Numbered from the stretch's first letter, positions 42,744-53,367 are shown. The stretch: DNA of 56,829 bases from an uncultured Oscillospiraceae bacterium (GCA_944386835.1 CALXCQ010000097.1:1-56829), one strand, 5' to 3'. Made by a program: numbers and translations. The notes: generated from the sequence alone by a model not told the origin.

Positions 42744-43616
42744 CTATAGCGAATCCGCAGAAAACCGGGCAAACCCATCTCCCAAAACTTGGTGCGCTTC
42801 CTGCAAAATAACAAAAGCATCCGGATCAATTTCCGTCACCAGCCCTTTCAGCTCCACAACCTGCTGCCGTTTCACTGCACATAAAATAATACGCTTATCC
42901 GTGTGGGTATAAAATCCCTGACCGTTGAGCAACGTTACGCCCCTACCTAACTTGTCGCTAATGTCTTGTCCAATTTCCTCGTACTGATCAGAAATTACCA
43001 GAGCTACTTTGGAATAATCCAAGCCATACACCACGGCATCCAAAACCTTAGAAGAAACAAATAAGCCCACTGCACTGTATAACAAATTATTGATATCTCG
43101 ATAAATAAAAGCGTTGAGCAGAATCACCGCCATATCTACCCCTAAAATAAGCCCACCAATAGGGTAATTACGCAGCCGCTTCTTGATAAGTCTGGCTGCA
43201 ATTTCCGTGCCACCTGTAGAAGCCCCAGCCGCAGTGATCATTCCAATTCCAAAGCCTACCAATGCACCTCCATACAAAGCCGCCAGAAGGGGTTCCGTAT
43301 AAATTGGCTTTAGAATGGTGAATACCTCCAGCCAAATAGAGGATAACAACATGCCTAACAAAGACCCGAAAAAGAACCGGCGGCCAATAACGCGAAATCC
43401 CATTAAAAAAAGGGGCACATTTAAAATTGCGGCTATGGTACCAATTGCTTTGAAGGGCAGAAAAGAGGCAATAATCATGGCAATGCCTGTTACACCTCCG
43501 CAGTTCAGTCCGCTGGGCTCTAAAAACAGATCGAACCCCAAAGCGAAAATCGCGCTTCCTATAAAAATAACCCCTACTTTTTTCCAAGATATCAGATAGC
43601 TTTGAATATGATGCAT
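42744..43616 (-). CDS. YitT-family membrane protein
   Basis: 290 residues with five or six hydrophobic helices in the first 200 residues, including the family's GGVTGIAMI motif, then a C-terminal cytoplasmic DUF2179 domain (LGRGVTLLNGQGFYT ... AVKRQQVVELKGLVTEIDPDAF, in part). The family's biochemical role is unknown, although transport functions have been proposed. It starts 18 bp after the ParC-like gene, with GGAGG before the ATG, so cotranscription is likely. Confidence 0.9.
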   Translation of the reverse strand: MHHIQSYLISWKKVGVIFIGSAIFALGFDLFLEPSGLNCGGVTGIAMIIASFLPFKAIGTIAAILNVPLFLMGFRVIGRRFFFGSLLGMLLSSIWLEVFTILKPIYTEPLLAALYGGALVGFGIGMITAAGASTGGTEIAARLIKKRLRNYPIGGLILGVDMAVILLNAFIYRDINNLLYSAVGLFVSSKVLDAVVYGLDYSKVALVISDQYEEIGQDISDKLGRGVTLLNGQGFYTHTDKRIILCAVKRQQVVELKGLVTEIDPDAFVILQEAHQVLGDGFARFSADSL

Positions 43617-43634
43617 AGGTCCTCCGGTTTCCCA

Positions 43635-45881
43635 CTAAATTTCCATAGAAATCTGCTTGACTCCCAAATCCTCTTCTTTTAAAATTGCCCCCGCTGCAGG
43701 TAAACTGCGAACACGGTAGCGCGCAGGGTTCCTGATGGTACTTTTTTCCAGGATTTCTGCTTTTTCTACAACATAGTGTTTTTTCAAAGTCATAACAGCA
43801 ACACCTTGTGCAGTACGCGTCGTTTTGGGCGCCAGCTGTGCCGTTGAAAAAATAAGTGCCCTTCCCTCTGTGGAAGACAGTACAATTTGTTGATCTTCCT
43901 TCACGGAAAACAAGCCTTTTAAGGAACTCTTGTCGCTGTAGGCCCCTGTCAGTTTCCTGCGGTTGGACTTGGTGTCATAGGCAGAGAGTTCAATTTTGGA
44001 AACTTTTCCGTTTTCATAAATAAATACCATAGCCCCATGATAGTCCCCAGGAAGGCAAAGTCCAACAACCGTCTCGCCTTCTTCCATTCCCATCTTCACT
44101 GGCAAATAATCTCCCAGTAAAGAAGCCTTGGAATCTTCGAATTCTGAACATTTGGCTTTGTAGACCTGACAGTGATTGGTAAAGATCAGGATTTCCGCTT
44201 TATTGGTCGTCTCCCAACTGTCGGAAAGGCTATCTCCTTCCTTAAATTTTTGCTCACCGCTCATACGCAGAGACTGAGGCGTGATCTTCTTCAAATATCC
44301 CTCACGGGACAAAAATAATGTAACCGGGTAGTCCTCTACCGGATCCGATTCCGCTTCCAGGACTGTCTCATGTTCATAGGAAAGAGTCGTCTTCCGGGGC
44401 GCACCAAATTTTTTGCTTACGGCTTCCAACTCTTCAATAATAATTTTCCGGATACGGCTGTCCTTTTGAAGGGTTTCTCTCAGGTCCGCAATTTCTTTCT
44501 CCAAACTTTTGGTTTCTTCCAGTCGTTTCAGGATATATTCCTGGTTGATATTGCGAAGCTTGATTTCCGCCACATACTCAGCCTGAACCTGATCAATTCC
44601 GAAACCTATCATCAGATTCGGAACAACTTCCGCATCCGACTCCGTCTGACGGATGATCAGAATGGCCTTGTCAATATCCAGGAGGATTTTCCCCAGTCCT
44701 TTTAACAGATGCAGCTTCTCCTCTTTTTTGTTTAGCTGGAAATAGACCCTGCGCCGGATACATTCCATTCTCCAAGCTGTCCACTCTTCCAGAATTTCTC
44801 CAACACCCATTACCCGCGGCATACCGGCAATGAGAATATTAAAGTTGCAGGCGAAGCTGTCCATGAGAGAGGTCATCCGGAAAAGCTTTTGCATCAGCTT
44901 TTCCGGATCGACCCCTCGTTTTAAATCGATCGTCAATTTTAGCCCTGACAAATCCGTTTCATCCCGCATATCGGAAATTTCCCGGATTTTCCCAGCTTTG
45001 ATCAATTCCGAAACTTTATCCAGAATTGCCTCTGTTGTAGTGGTATAAGGGATTTCATAAATTTCAATGAGATTCCCCTCTTTTAAATACCGCCATTTGG
45101 CCCGAATTTTAAAAGAGCCTCGCCCCGTCTTGTAGATCTCCATCATTTCCAATGGATCATACAGAATTTCTCCCCCGGTGGGAAAATCCGGTGCCGGCAT
45201 GGTTTCAAGCAGTTCATGCTGAGGATTTTTTATCCGGGCAATTGTACTCTGGCAAACTTCCCGCAAATTAAACCCACAGATATTGCTGGCCATTCCCACC
45301 GCAATTCCCATATTGGCAGACACCAGAACATTGGGAAAGGTGGTGGGAAGCAGAGTAGGTTCTTTCATAGTACTGTCATAGTTGTCTACAAAATCCACCG
45401 TATCCGTATCAATATCCCGGAACAGCTCCCCGCAAATACCATCCAATTTGGCTTCCGTATAACGGGAAGCCGCATAGGCCATATCCCGGGAGTAGACCTT
45501 GCCAAAATTCCCTTTCGAATCGATAAAGGGATGAAGCAAGGCCTCGTATCCCCGGGAAAGGCGTACCATTGTCTCATAGATTGCCGCATCCCCGTGGGGA
45601 TTTAAGCGCATTGTCTGCCCCACAATGTTGGCTGACTTAGTTCTGCCGCCTGTCAACAGACCCATTTTATACATGGTATATAAAAGTTTACGATGGGATG
45701 GTTTGAAACCGTCAATCTCCGGAATTGCCCGGGACACAATGACACTCATGGCGTAGGGCATATAGTTCAGTTCCAGGGTTTCACTGATTGGTTGCTCCAC
45801 TACCTGCGCATGCAGCCCTCTTACATTGGGCAGCTCTCTGTTTTTTCCACTGTCTTCTGCATTTCTTTTCGTCTTTGCCAA
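43635..45881 (-). CDS. Type II topoisomerase A subunit, ParC/GyrA-like
   Basis: 748 residues. The breakage-reunion domain opens LELNYMPYAMSVIVSRAIP and contains the catalytic tyrosine in AASRYTEAKL near residue 137. The middle has the coiled-coil gate. The C-terminal domain after residue about 500 is shorter than in standard GyrA and lacks the GyrA-box, suggesting decatenation rather than negative supercoiling. Translation likely starts at TTG (45881) after AGGGGA. With the ParE-like gene upstream it makes an A2B2 enzyme that passes one DNA duplex through another. This divergent pair is found in many Clostridia beside normal gyrase. It sits in a run with three envelope genes. Confidence 0.9.
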   Translation of the reverse strand: MAKTKRNAEDSGKNRELPNVRGLHAQVVEQPISETLELNYMPYAMSVIVSRAIPEIDGFKPSHRKLLYTMYKMGLLTGGRTKSANIVGQTMRLNPHGDAAIYETMVRLSRGYEALLHPFIDSKGNFGKVYSRDMAYAASRYTEAKLDGICGELFRDIDTDTVDFVDNYDSTMKEPTLLPTTFPNVLVSANMGIAVGMASNICGFNLREVCQSTIARIKNPQHELLETMPAPDFPTGGEILYDPLEMMEIYKTGRGSFKIRAKWRYLKEGNLIEIYEIPYTTTTEAILDKVSELIKAGKIREISDMRDETDLSGLKLTIDLKRGVDPEKLMQKLFRMTSLMDSFACNFNILIAGMPRVMGVGEILEEWTAWRMECIRRRVYFQLNKKEEKLHLLKGLGKILLDIDKAILIIRQTESDAEVVPNLMIGFGIDQVQAEYVAEIKLRNINQEYILKRLEETKSLEKEIADLRETLQKDSRIRKIIIEELEAVSKKFGAPRKTTLSYEHETVLEAESDPVEDYPVTLFLSREGYLKKITPQSLRMSGEQKFKEGDSLSDSWETTNKAEILIFTNHCQVYKAKCSEFEDSKASLLGDYLPVKMGMEEGETVVGLCLPGDYHGAMVFIYENGKVSKIELSAYDTKSNRRKLTGAYSDKSSLKGLFSVKEDQQIVLSSTEGRALIFSTAQLAPKTTRTAQGVAVMTLKKHYVVEKAEILEKSTIRNPARYRVRSLPAAGAILKEEDLGVKQISMEI

Positions 45882-45906
45882 AACAATTCCCCTATATTCT
45901 GTGAAT

Positions 45907-47610
45907 TTATCCGTACAGTGAATCCAGCGGCACTACAATCGCACCTTCCGGCGGCTGCGTTTCCACCGGTTCCTTGGATTCTTTCAAATTGGCTTCTACT
46001 TCCACCTGACAAATTCCCACGTTTTTAATATGGAACTGTACAGAAGCCTGCGCGTATGTCTTCCGCTGCTCGGCAGAAAGAGAAAACTGTAACTCTTTCA
46101 ATGTCCAATCCATATTCATCGTGTAGTTACTACTTCCATCGGAATTCTTCATGATGGTCAATTGGGCCTGTAAATCTCCCAGCTCCTGGGCATAATAGTC
46201 CTCCATCCAGTCCCATTCCTCTGGCGTCGTGGTATCTTGTAGCATTTTCAAAAGAGAATCTGTCGTCCATGTCCGGGTATAGCGATCTGCCTGCTTGGTA
46301 AAGCCGTCATCTCCGAACAGCTGAACCAACGTCTTCAGTCCTGATTTCATAGTATCGTACAAATAAAAGGGGTCTACGTAATATTGAGACTGCGCATAAT
46401 TCCACAACAGGCTTCCTACGGTAACCGGCATTGTGTAGTCCCAGCCAATCGCATCATAAAAGCCATCCAATGACAACTGAACCCAGATATTTTGTTCCAG
46501 GCCGGAAACAGTTGCGTAGAAGATATTTTCTTCCAGAGAATAAATGCCCTCTGCCTGGATGATATTTTTTAGTACGGAGAGGGCCTCATCGTCGTCCTCT
46601 AAATAAAAAGTATCTGCCATAAGCGGGATAAATTCTCTCAGATCCAGAGATAAAGAAATATTTTGTGCCTGTTCGTTGAACAGAGTGTCCAGCTTTCCCC
46701 GTGCCGTATAAGTCTTGTCTCCATGAATAGAGTCAAAAGCCTGCCATGACACCAGTAAATCTCCGTCCTGCTTGTATGTTTTACCGTCAGTTGCTTCCCA
46801 TTGTTCTTGGAACAATGTATTAAGCAACGTCATCTGACTGTCCACTTCTTTTTGGAATGCGTCTGCATCGATAAGGACCGCCGTCTCGTAGGTGGCATCC
46901 CACTCCACATACCATCCCAGAGCCTCGGCCAGGAAGCGAACCGGAAGTAACATAACGCCTTGCTCAACGGCAGATCCACAATCCATGGTCACCTCACGGC
47001 GCTGTCCTGCTTCTTCCACAAACAAGCTGGCGCTCCCCAACTGATTCTGGAACGTACGGTCCTGGAAAATGGCTGTTGCGGTACTGGTTGCCTCGTCAAA
47101 GCTGACCGCTCCACCAAGGCCTTCAAAAAATTCCCGGAAAGGAACATAGACTCTTCCATCATAAAGTTGAGGCTGTAGCGCCGTAAAGGTCAGACATTTC
47201 CCGTCTACCATAATATTATACCCTTCTGCGCTTCCTCCAGCCTCTTCCTTTTCTTCTGCTAATGTGGCTTTCCAGTCCTGCTCCCAGCTTGCATCGTCAT
47301 AACCGGACCAAAATCCGTCTACATAACCACAGGAATATCCGCCTTCATAGGTATCCAGGGACCAGTCGTCTATGTAGGCTACTTCCGGTTCTTCTCCGGC
47401 TTCCCATACCGAATACCCGGCAGCATAGCCGTCACTCCATCCAATATCATACCCATTCCAAAACGCGTCTGCCTGTTCCAACTCTGTTTCTACTGCCATC
47501 GGGTCATCCAGCATCAATTCCGGCAAAGGCTCCTGGGCCTGAACGTGCAGACTCAAAAGAAAACTCAGGCATAAGCAAACAATGAGACCTCGCCGTACAT
47601 GTTTCATCAT
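45907..47610 (-). CDS. Secreted copper-amine-oxidase-N-domain protein
   Basis: 567 residues. A signal peptide (MMKHVRRGLIVCLCLSFLLS, cleaved near LHVQAQ) shows export. Residues about 45-115 are Tyr/Gly/Trp-rich (GYDIGWSDGYAAGYSVW pattern). A copper amine oxidase N-terminal-type domain follows at about 128-250 (YNIMVDGKCLTF, RVYVPFREFFEGLGGAV, MLLPVRFLAEALGWYVEWD). In Firmicutes this domain is common in wall proteins and is not linked to oxidase activity. The remaining about 300 residues match nothing I recognise. It is encoded between the two topoisomerase subunits, 87 bp after the ParE-like gene and 25 bp before the ParC-like gene. Confidence 0.8.
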   Translation of the reverse strand: MMKHVRRGLIVCLCLSFLLSLHVQAQEPLPELMLDDPMAVETELEQADAFWNGYDIGWSDGYAAGYSVWEAGEEPEVAYIDDWSLDTYEGGYSCGYVDGFWSGYDDASWEQDWKATLAEEKEEAGGSAEGYNIMVDGKCLTFTALQPQLYDGRVYVPFREFFEGLGGAVSFDEATSTATAIFQDRTFQNQLGSASLFVEEAGQRREVTMDCGSAVEQGVMLLPVRFLAEALGWYVEWDATYETAVLIDADAFQKEVDSQMTLLNTLFQEQWEATDGKTYKQDGDLLVSWQAFDSIHGDKTYTARGKLDTLFNEQAQNISLSLDLREFIPLMADTFYLEDDDEALSVLKNIIQAEGIYSLEENIFYATVSGLEQNIWVQLSLDGFYDAIGWDYTMPVTVGSLLWNYAQSQYYVDPFYLYDTMKSGLKTLVQLFGDDGFTKQADRYTRTWTTDSLLKMLQDTTTPEEWDWMEDYYAQELGDLQAQLTIMKNSDGSSNYTMNMDWTLKELQFSLSAEQRKTYAQASVQFHIKNVGICQVEVEANLKESKEPVETQPPEGAIVVPLDSLYG

Positions 47611-47696
47611 ATTTCTTCCTTTCTCTCATTCACTTTGGACTCTCCACTCCCCGCTCCCCGCTTTTGGAGAACCTCATACGAACTGCTTCTATCATA

Positions 47697-49676
47697 CTAC
47701 GAAAAATCTGCCAAGTCCAAATATTTATAGCCGTTTTCTGCAATATGGTCCTTGCGGCCGCTTAAATTATCCCCAAGAAGCAGATCAAAATAAGCCGCAG
47801 TCCGTTGCGCATCTTCCGGCATTACTTTAATAAGTCTGCGGGTTTTGGGATTCATGGTTGTCATCCACATCATTTCCGGATCATTTTCACCCAATCCTTT
47901 GGACCGGTTAATTGTCACTTTCTTCCCTGACAGTTCTTCCAGGATTTTTACTTTTTCCCCTTCGGAATAGGCAAACCAAGTCTGCTCTTTACAGGAAATT
48001 TCATACAGAGGGGATTCCGCAATATACACAAATCCCTTTTCAATCAAAGTTGGAACCAGACGGTACAACATGGTCAGGACCAATGTCCGGATCTGAAAAC
48101 CGTCCACATCGGCATCTGTACAAATTATTACTTTATTCCATCGTAAATTGGCCAGATCAAAGGTGGACAGCTCTTTGGTCTTTTTCCCGGATACCTCCAT
48201 CCCACATCCCAGCACCTTGATTAAATCCGTAATAATTTCCGATTTAAAAATTCTGCCATAGTCAGCCTTCAGACAGTTGAGTATTTTGCCCCGAATCGGC
48301 ATGATTCCCTGAAACTCTGCATCCCGACTTAATTTTACGGAACCTAAAGCAGAATCACCCTCTACAATGTAAATCTCCCGGCGCTCTACATCCCGGCTGC
48401 GGCAATCTACAAATTTTTGCACCCGGTTGGCTACGTCAATGCTACCAGATAATTTTTTCTTAATATTGAGACGAGCTTTTTCGGCTGTTTCACGGCTGCG
48501 TTTATTGACCAAAACCTGATCTGCAATGCGGTCCGCTTCTGCCTTATTCTCAATGAAATATACTTGCAACCTGCTTCGGAAGAATTCCGTCATGGCCTCT
48601 TGGACAAATTTATTGGTAATCGCTTTTTTTGTCTGATTCTCATAGGATGTGCGGGTAGAAAAGCAATTGGTCACCAGAATCAGGCAATCCGCTATGTCCT
48701 GAAACGTAATTTTGGACTCATTTTTTGTATATTTCCCTGTCTGTTTTAGATAAGCGTCCACTGCATATACAAAGGCATTCTTAACTGCCTTTTCCGGTGC
48801 ACCGCCATACTCCAGCCAGGAAGAATTGTGATAATACTCAATCCGATTTTCTGCCGCGGAAAAACATAAAGCGGCCGAAATTTTCACTTTATATTCCGGT
48901 TTGTCCTCCCGATCTCTGCCCTTTCGTTCCGCCTCCCAATATTGGGGCATTGTCATAGCGTTCTCCTGGCTAATTTCATTGACGTAGTCCAGGATTCCAT
49001 GGGCATAACAAAATTCCTGAGTTTCAAATTTACCCGCCATCTGATTGCGGAACCGAAACGTAATTCCGGCATTGACCACTGCCTGCCGCTTCAGCGTCTC
49101 TACATAAAAAGACTCTGGAATGTTAATATCCGTAAAAACATCCAGATCTGGCAACCAATGAAACCGGGAACCTGTTTTTTTCCGTTCGGCAGGTTTCTTT
49201 TCCATTTCTCCAACTATTTCGCCCCGTTCAAAATGAAGCGTATACTGAAACCCATCCCGATGTATCACTGCATCAAAATAACGGGACGAGTACTGGGTCG
49301 CACAGGCGCCCAACCCATTTAATCCAAGGCTGTATTCATAATCGCCGCCCTCATTATTGTCATATTTTCCTCCGGCATACAATTCGCAAAAGACCAGTTC
49401 CCAGTTATACCGATTCTCTCCCGGATTCCAATCTACAGGACAGCCTCGTCCGAAATCTTCAATTTCTATAGAGTGATCCTCATACCGGGTAACCACTATG
49501 ACATTTCCATATCCTTCTCTCGCCTCATCAATGGCATTGGAGAGAATTTCAAACATGGCATGCTGACAGCCTTCCAAACCATCCGATCCAAAAATGACAG
49601 CCGGGCGTTTTCGAACCCGGTCCGCTCCCTTTAGGGCAGAAATACTTTCATTTCCATAAGATACACTTTTTTTCAT
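47697..49676 (-). CDS. Type II topoisomerase B subunit, ParE/GyrB-like
   Basis: 659 residues from the ATG at 49676 with GAGGAAG before it; a longer in-frame frame runs across the promoter and is rejected. The GHKL ATPase contains NAIDEAREGYGN and DFGRGCPVDWN near residues 45-80. The TOPRIM domain has EGDSALG near 430 and DADVDGFQIRTL near 520. Catalytic residues look intact. It provides the ATPase and metal-binding half of the type II topoisomerase, pairing with the ParC-like product encoded two genes downstream. Its own promoter is at 49734-49762. Confidence 0.92.
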   Translation of the reverse strand: MKKSVSYGNESISALKGADRVRKRPAVIFGSDGLEGCQHAMFEILSNAIDEAREGYGNVIVVTRYEDHSIEIEDFGRGCPVDWNPGENRYNWELVFCELYAGGKYDNNEGGDYEYSLGLNGLGACATQYSSRYFDAVIHRDGFQYTLHFERGEIVGEMEKKPAERKKTGSRFHWLPDLDVFTDINIPESFYVETLKRQAVVNAGITFRFRNQMAGKFETQEFCYAHGILDYVNEISQENAMTMPQYWEAERKGRDREDKPEYKVKISAALCFSAAENRIEYYHNSSWLEYGGAPEKAVKNAFVYAVDAYLKQTGKYTKNESKITFQDIADCLILVTNCFSTRTSYENQTKKAITNKFVQEAMTEFFRSRLQVYFIENKAEADRIADQVLVNKRSRETAEKARLNIKKKLSGSIDVANRVQKFVDCRSRDVERREIYIVEGDSALGSVKLSRDAEFQGIMPIRGKILNCLKADYGRIFKSEIITDLIKVLGCGMEVSGKKTKELSTFDLANLRWNKVIICTDADVDGFQIRTLVLTMLYRLVPTLIEKGFVYIAESPLYEISCKEQTWFAYSEGEKVKILEELSGKKVTINRSKGLGENDPEMMWMTTMNPKTRRLIKVMPEDAQRTAAYFDLLLGDNLSGRKDHIAENGYKYLDLADFS

Positions 49677-49733
49677 AGCTTCCTCACGATATTTTGTGTT
49701 GAAAAGGGGATACATACCCATTATCTTGTATGT

Positions 49734-49762
49734 AGTATATCCAATTTTCTCCAAAAAGTCAA
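49734..49762 (-). promoter_or_regulatory. Promoter of the topoisomerase-led operon
   Basis: On the minus strand TTGACT (49762-49757) and TATACT (49739-49734) with exactly 17 bp between them, about 55 bases upstream of the ParE-like ATG. It likely drives the whole run down to 41507. Confidence 0.8.
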
Positions 49763-49875
49763 GAATTGTTAGGATTTCTCCCCATGTCGCCAATAAATTA
49801 GATAAAAAAATCAGAAACTTGAATTTTCCACAAAATACTTTCAGAAAAATCGTCACCTTTTATAGGAAAAACGCA

Positions 49876-49904
49876 TTGCAAAGTAGGAAAAAGAAAGTTA
49901 TCTT
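49876..49904 (+). promoter_or_regulatory. Promoter of the DUF1846 gene
   Basis: TTGCAA (49876-49881) and TATCTT (49899-49904) with a 17-bp spacer, about 65 bases before the ATG. It is divergent from the topoisomerase promoter 114 bases away. Confidence 0.6.
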
Positions 49905-49970
49905 TAAATTTATGAATGTTTGAGGGATAGCTGTTATATAAGAAAGCTAGAGGCCTGAGAGGGAAAAAAG

Positions 49971-51458
49971 ATGAGAAAATTAGGATTTGATAATGAAAAA
50001 TACTTGACTTTACAGGCAAAGCGAATTCTGGAACGGGTAGAATTATTTGGTGGAAAACTGTATCTGGAATTTGGTGGAAAGCTGTTTGACGATTTTCATG
50101 CAGCTCGTGTTCTCCCCGGTTTTTTGCCGGACAGCAAAATGCAGATGCTTTTGCAACTGAAGGAACAGGCAGAAATTGTCATTGCCATCAATGCAAACCA
50201 TATTGAGCTCAACAAGCGTCGGGGCGATTTGGGTATTACCTATGACCAAGAAACTATGCGCCTGATTGACGCTTTTCGGGGGATTGGGCTCTATGTCGGC
50301 AGTGTCGTCCTCACCCAGTATGCCGCCCAGCCTTCTACCGATCAGTTTGTCCGGAAGCTTACTGAATTGGGGATCCGGGTCTATAAACACTATCCCATTG
50401 CCAACTATCCCTCTGACGTCTCCTTAATTGTCAGCGAAGAGGGATACGGAAAAAATGACTATATCGAAACCTCCCGGCCTGTCGTAGTCGTTACGGCTCC
50501 CGGCCCTGGAAGCGGAAAAATGGCAACTTGCCTCAGTCAGCTCTTTCACGAACACAAGCGGGGAATTCGGGCCGGCTATGCAAAATATGAAACCTTTCCC
50601 GTTTGGAATCTTCCCCTAAAACATCCGGTCAATCTTGCCTATGAGGCTGCAACTGCCGATCTTAGCGATGTCAATATGATCGATCCCTTCCATTTGGAAG
50701 CCTACGGACAGACTACCGTCAATTACAATCGGGACATTGAGATTTTTCCTGTCCTGGAAGCAATGTTCAAATACATTTACGGTGAATGCCCCTACAAAAG
50801 TCCTACCGATATGGGAGTCAATATGGCAGGATATGCCATTTTTGACGACGCCGTGTGCTGCGAAGCCTCTCGCCAGGAAATTATTCGCCGCTACTATGCC
50901 GCTGCAGTAGACGTTCATAAAGGACTGGCCGACCCTTCTGAACTGCATAAATTGGAAATCATTATGAATTTCCTGGGTCTGGACAGTAAAATGCGTCCCT
51001 GTGTCGGTGCAGCCCTTCAGGTAGCCACAGAAACAGGCGGACCGGCTCTGGCTATCGAATTGGAGGATGGGACTATTGTCACAGGAAAAACTTCCAAGTT
51101 ATTGGGTGCCTCCTCAGCTGCTCTGCTCAATGCTTTAAAAAAATTGGGTGGTATTGATCAGGAAATCGATCTGATTTCTCCTTCTGTCATTGCTCCAATT
51201 CAGCATTTGAAAGTAGAACATCTGGGCAGTCACAATCCAAGACTGCATACCGACGAAGTCCTGATAGCTCTCTCTATGTGCGCAGTTACCAACCCCACGG
51301 CCGAAATTGCCATGGAGCAGCTTAGTAAACTTCAGGGTTGTCAAATTCATTCTTCTGTCATTTTATCCCAGGTAGATGAAAACGTCTTTAAAAAGTTAGG
51401 AGCAAATGTAACGAGCGAACCTACTTATCAAACCAAAAAATTGTACCACAGACGGTAA
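49971..51458 (+). CDS. DUF1846 family protein
   Basis: 495 residues, near the family's usual length of about 500. It opens [19 protein letters not shown] and contains [25 protein letters not shown] (quoted in part) and the [18 protein letters not shown] and [15 protein letters not shown] motifs seen in all members. The GPGSGK stretch resembles a phosphate-binding loop. The biochemical role is not established. It is cytoplasmic, with its own promoter, and is followed by a strong terminator. Confidence 0.9.
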   Translation: MRKLGFDNEKYLTLQAKRILERVELFGGKLYLEFGGKLFDDFHAARVLPGFLPDSKMQMLLQLKEQAEIVIAINANHIELNKRRGDLGITYDQETMRLIDAFRGIGLYVGSVVLTQYAAQPSTDQFVRKLTELGIRVYKHYPIANYPSDVSLIVSEEGYGKNDYIETSRPVVVVTAPGPGSGKMATCLSQLFHEHKRGIRAGYAKYETFPVWNLPLKHPVNLAYEAATADLSDVNMIDPFHLEAYGQTTVNYNRDIEIFPVLEAMFKYIYGECPYKSPTDMGVNMAGYAIFDDAVCCEASRQEIIRRYYAAAVDVHKGLADPSELHKLEIIMNFLGLDSKMRPCVGAALQVATETGGPALAIELEDGTIVTGKTSKLLGASSAALLNALKKLGGIDQEIDLISPSVIAPIQHLKVEHLGSHNPRLHTDEVLIALSMCAVTNPTAEIAMEQLSKLQGCQIHSSVILSQVDENVFKKLGANVTSEPTYQTKKLYHRR

Positions 51459-51538
51459 GGCACAAAGGTCAGGTGTCTTCCACGCCTTTCTAAAAGGGCA
51501 TAACAAAGTACCTCAGGCAAACAGGTACAAAAAAGCCT

Positions 51539-51582
51539 GTCCTGAATGGGAATTTCCCATTCAGGACGTTTTCTTTTTTTTT
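51539..51582 (+). terminator. Terminator after the DUF1846 gene
   Basis: gtcctgaatggga (51539-51551) pairs perfectly with tcccattcaggac (51555-51567), followed by gttttc and a run of eight T. A TATAAT at 51592-51597 just beyond it may be the -10 box of the next gene. Confidence 0.9.
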
Positions 51583-51709
51583 CACATCTGGTATAATAGG
51601 GAAATCCCGCAAACATTTAAAGGCTTTTTCGATATCTCCGGCAAGATCCCCCTTTTTTCGGAAGTTGCCGGGAACAGAGTTGGGCCTATACCGATTGGGA
51701 GGTATTCCT

Positions 51710-53041
51710 ATGCACAAACGCTTTTTAGTCTATCTAATCAATATGTTAATTTTGATTTTAGTGGTTCTGGGTGTCGTGATCTATTCCTATTTTTTCCCCG
51801 CCGATCCCGTCTCTTCTCCCAATACTGAAACGTCCTCCAGTGACCAAGTCTCCAATGAAACCGATACTACGCCGGAAAGCAATGATTCGGAACTGACTCC
51901 TCCCTCCACTTCTGAAGAAGATCCGTCGGCCGCCGTTCCAGAAGTCCCTGCATATTCTGAACCGGAAGATCCGGATCCGTCTGTCAACACTGTGGAGGAG
52001 CAGGTTCAGACGCTGCTGGATTCTATGACGCTACGGGAAAAAATTTACCAAATGTTTTTTGTGACGCCTGAATCCCTCACTGGCTATGAGAGGGTTACGG
52101 CAGCCGGTGATGCAACAAAACAAGCGTTGAAAACTTACCCAGTCGGCGGGCTTATTTACTTCTCCGGGAATCTGATAGACCGGGAACAGACGATCACCAT
52201 GTTGAAAAACAGTCAGTCTTACAGTCAAATCCCTCTGTTTTTGGGAGTGGACGAGGAGGGAGGTCTGGTATCCCGGGTAGGCGCCAATTCCGCCATGGGG
52301 ACAACCTATTTCCCGGATATGGCCCAGTATGGTCAGGCAGGCGATACAGAAGCTGTGTACCAGGTGGGACAAACTTTAGGGCGGGAGCTGTCGGACCTTG
52401 GCTTCAACCTGGATTTTGCCCCGGTGGCAGACATTGTCACCAATCCTGACAATACAGAAATCGGGAACCGTTCATTTAGCTCTGATCCAGAGATTGCTTC
52501 CCAAATGGTCAGCGCTTTGGTAACTGGCCTGCAAGAAAAAAAGGTTTTATCTTGTTTAAAGCATTTTCCCGGCCACGGCAGCACCAGTGCAGATAGCCAT
52601 TCTGGCCTGTCTGTTTCCTCGCGAACTTCAGACGAGCTTCGCCAAGCGGAATTGCTGCCTTTTTCTGCAGGTATCGACGCCGGATCCGCCTTTGTTATGA
52701 TCAGTCATATGTCTTTGCCAAATGTAGTAGGAGACAATACCCCATGCGATCTGTCGTATACGATCGTAACAGAGCTCTTGCGGGAAGAATTGGGTTTTGA
52801 CGGCCTTATCATTACGGACTCTCATGCCATGGGCGCCATCACGCAGTACTATACAAGCGCAGAGGCTGCCATTGCCGCAGTGAAAGCCGGTGTGGATATG
52901 ATCCTGATGCCAGCAAATTTAGAAGAAGCAGCTGTTGCAGTTATGAGAGCCGTGGAAAAAGGTGAAATATCCGAGGAACAGATCGATGAAAGCGTCTATC
53001 GGATTTTACATACAAAGTATACATTCGGCATTATTCAGTAG
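51710..53041 (+). CDS. Glycoside hydrolase family 3, beta-N-acetylhexosaminidase-like
   Basis: 443 residues from the ATG at 51710 (GGAGG upstream). An N-terminal transmembrane anchor or uncleaved signal (about 4-24) is followed by a Ser/Thr/Glu/Pro-rich spacer to about residue 95. The GH3 barrel contains DEEGGLVSRVG, the KHFPGHGSTSADSHSGLS motif (catalytic His/Asp loop of NagZ-like enzymes) and the nucleophile-bearing GLIITDSHAMGAI. Unlike cytoplasmic NagZ it is outside the membrane, so it may trim N-acetylglucosamine from peptidoglycan or host glycans. It is the last clearly chromosomal gene before the mobile-element region. Confidence 0.88.
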   Translation: MHKRFLVYLINMLILILVVLGVVIYSYFFPADPVSSPNTETSSSDQVSNETDTTPESNDSELTPPSTSEEDPSAAVPEVPAYSEPEDPDPSVNTVEEQVQTLLDSMTLREKIYQMFFVTPESLTGYERVTAAGDATKQALKTYPVGGLIYFSGNLIDREQTITMLKNSQSYSQIPLFLGVDEEGGLVSRVGANSAMGTTYFPDMAQYGQAGDTEAVYQVGQTLGRELSDLGFNLDFAPVADIVTNPDNTEIGNRSFSSDPEIASQMVSALVTGLQEKKVLSCLKHFPGHGSTSADSHSGLSVSSRTSDELRQAELLPFSAGIDAGSAFVMISHMSLPNVVGDNTPCDLSYTIVTELLREELGFDGLIITDSHAMGAITQYYTSAEAAIAAVKAGVDMILMPANLEEAAVAVMRAVEKGEISEEQIDESVYRILHTKYTFGIIQ

Positions 53042-53182
53042 TGTACTTGCTTAAAATCAATTTTGTCTCACAAACGCATTCCTGTTTACACATAAAAAGC
53101 ACCGGGCCGCTAAAGGCAACCACCGATAAGGAAGGTTTGAAAACAAACTAACTTAACGGCTGGCAAGCAGGTTGCAATGAAA

Positions 53183-53215
53183 AGTGGGTAAGAAGTCAAA
53201 AACTTCTTGCCCGCT
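53183..53215 (-). terminator. 14-bp hairpin, minus-strand terminator-like
   Basis: agtgggtaagaagt (53183-53196) pairs with acttcttgcccgct (53202-53215) with two G-U type positions. In the minus direction it is followed by TTTTC. It may mark the end of the mobile-element transcript. Confidence 0.55.
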
Positions 53216-53367
53216 TTAACTATGCTGCATGGAACGATAGAACAGCATTTTTGCACTTCCGAGGGATATTATATTATTCGCTCCGTTTCCATACTCTGCA
53301 AACCGCATAAATCAAGGCTTTTTACCCGCCTAAATATCCATGCTGGCAGGAAAACAATACTCTATTT

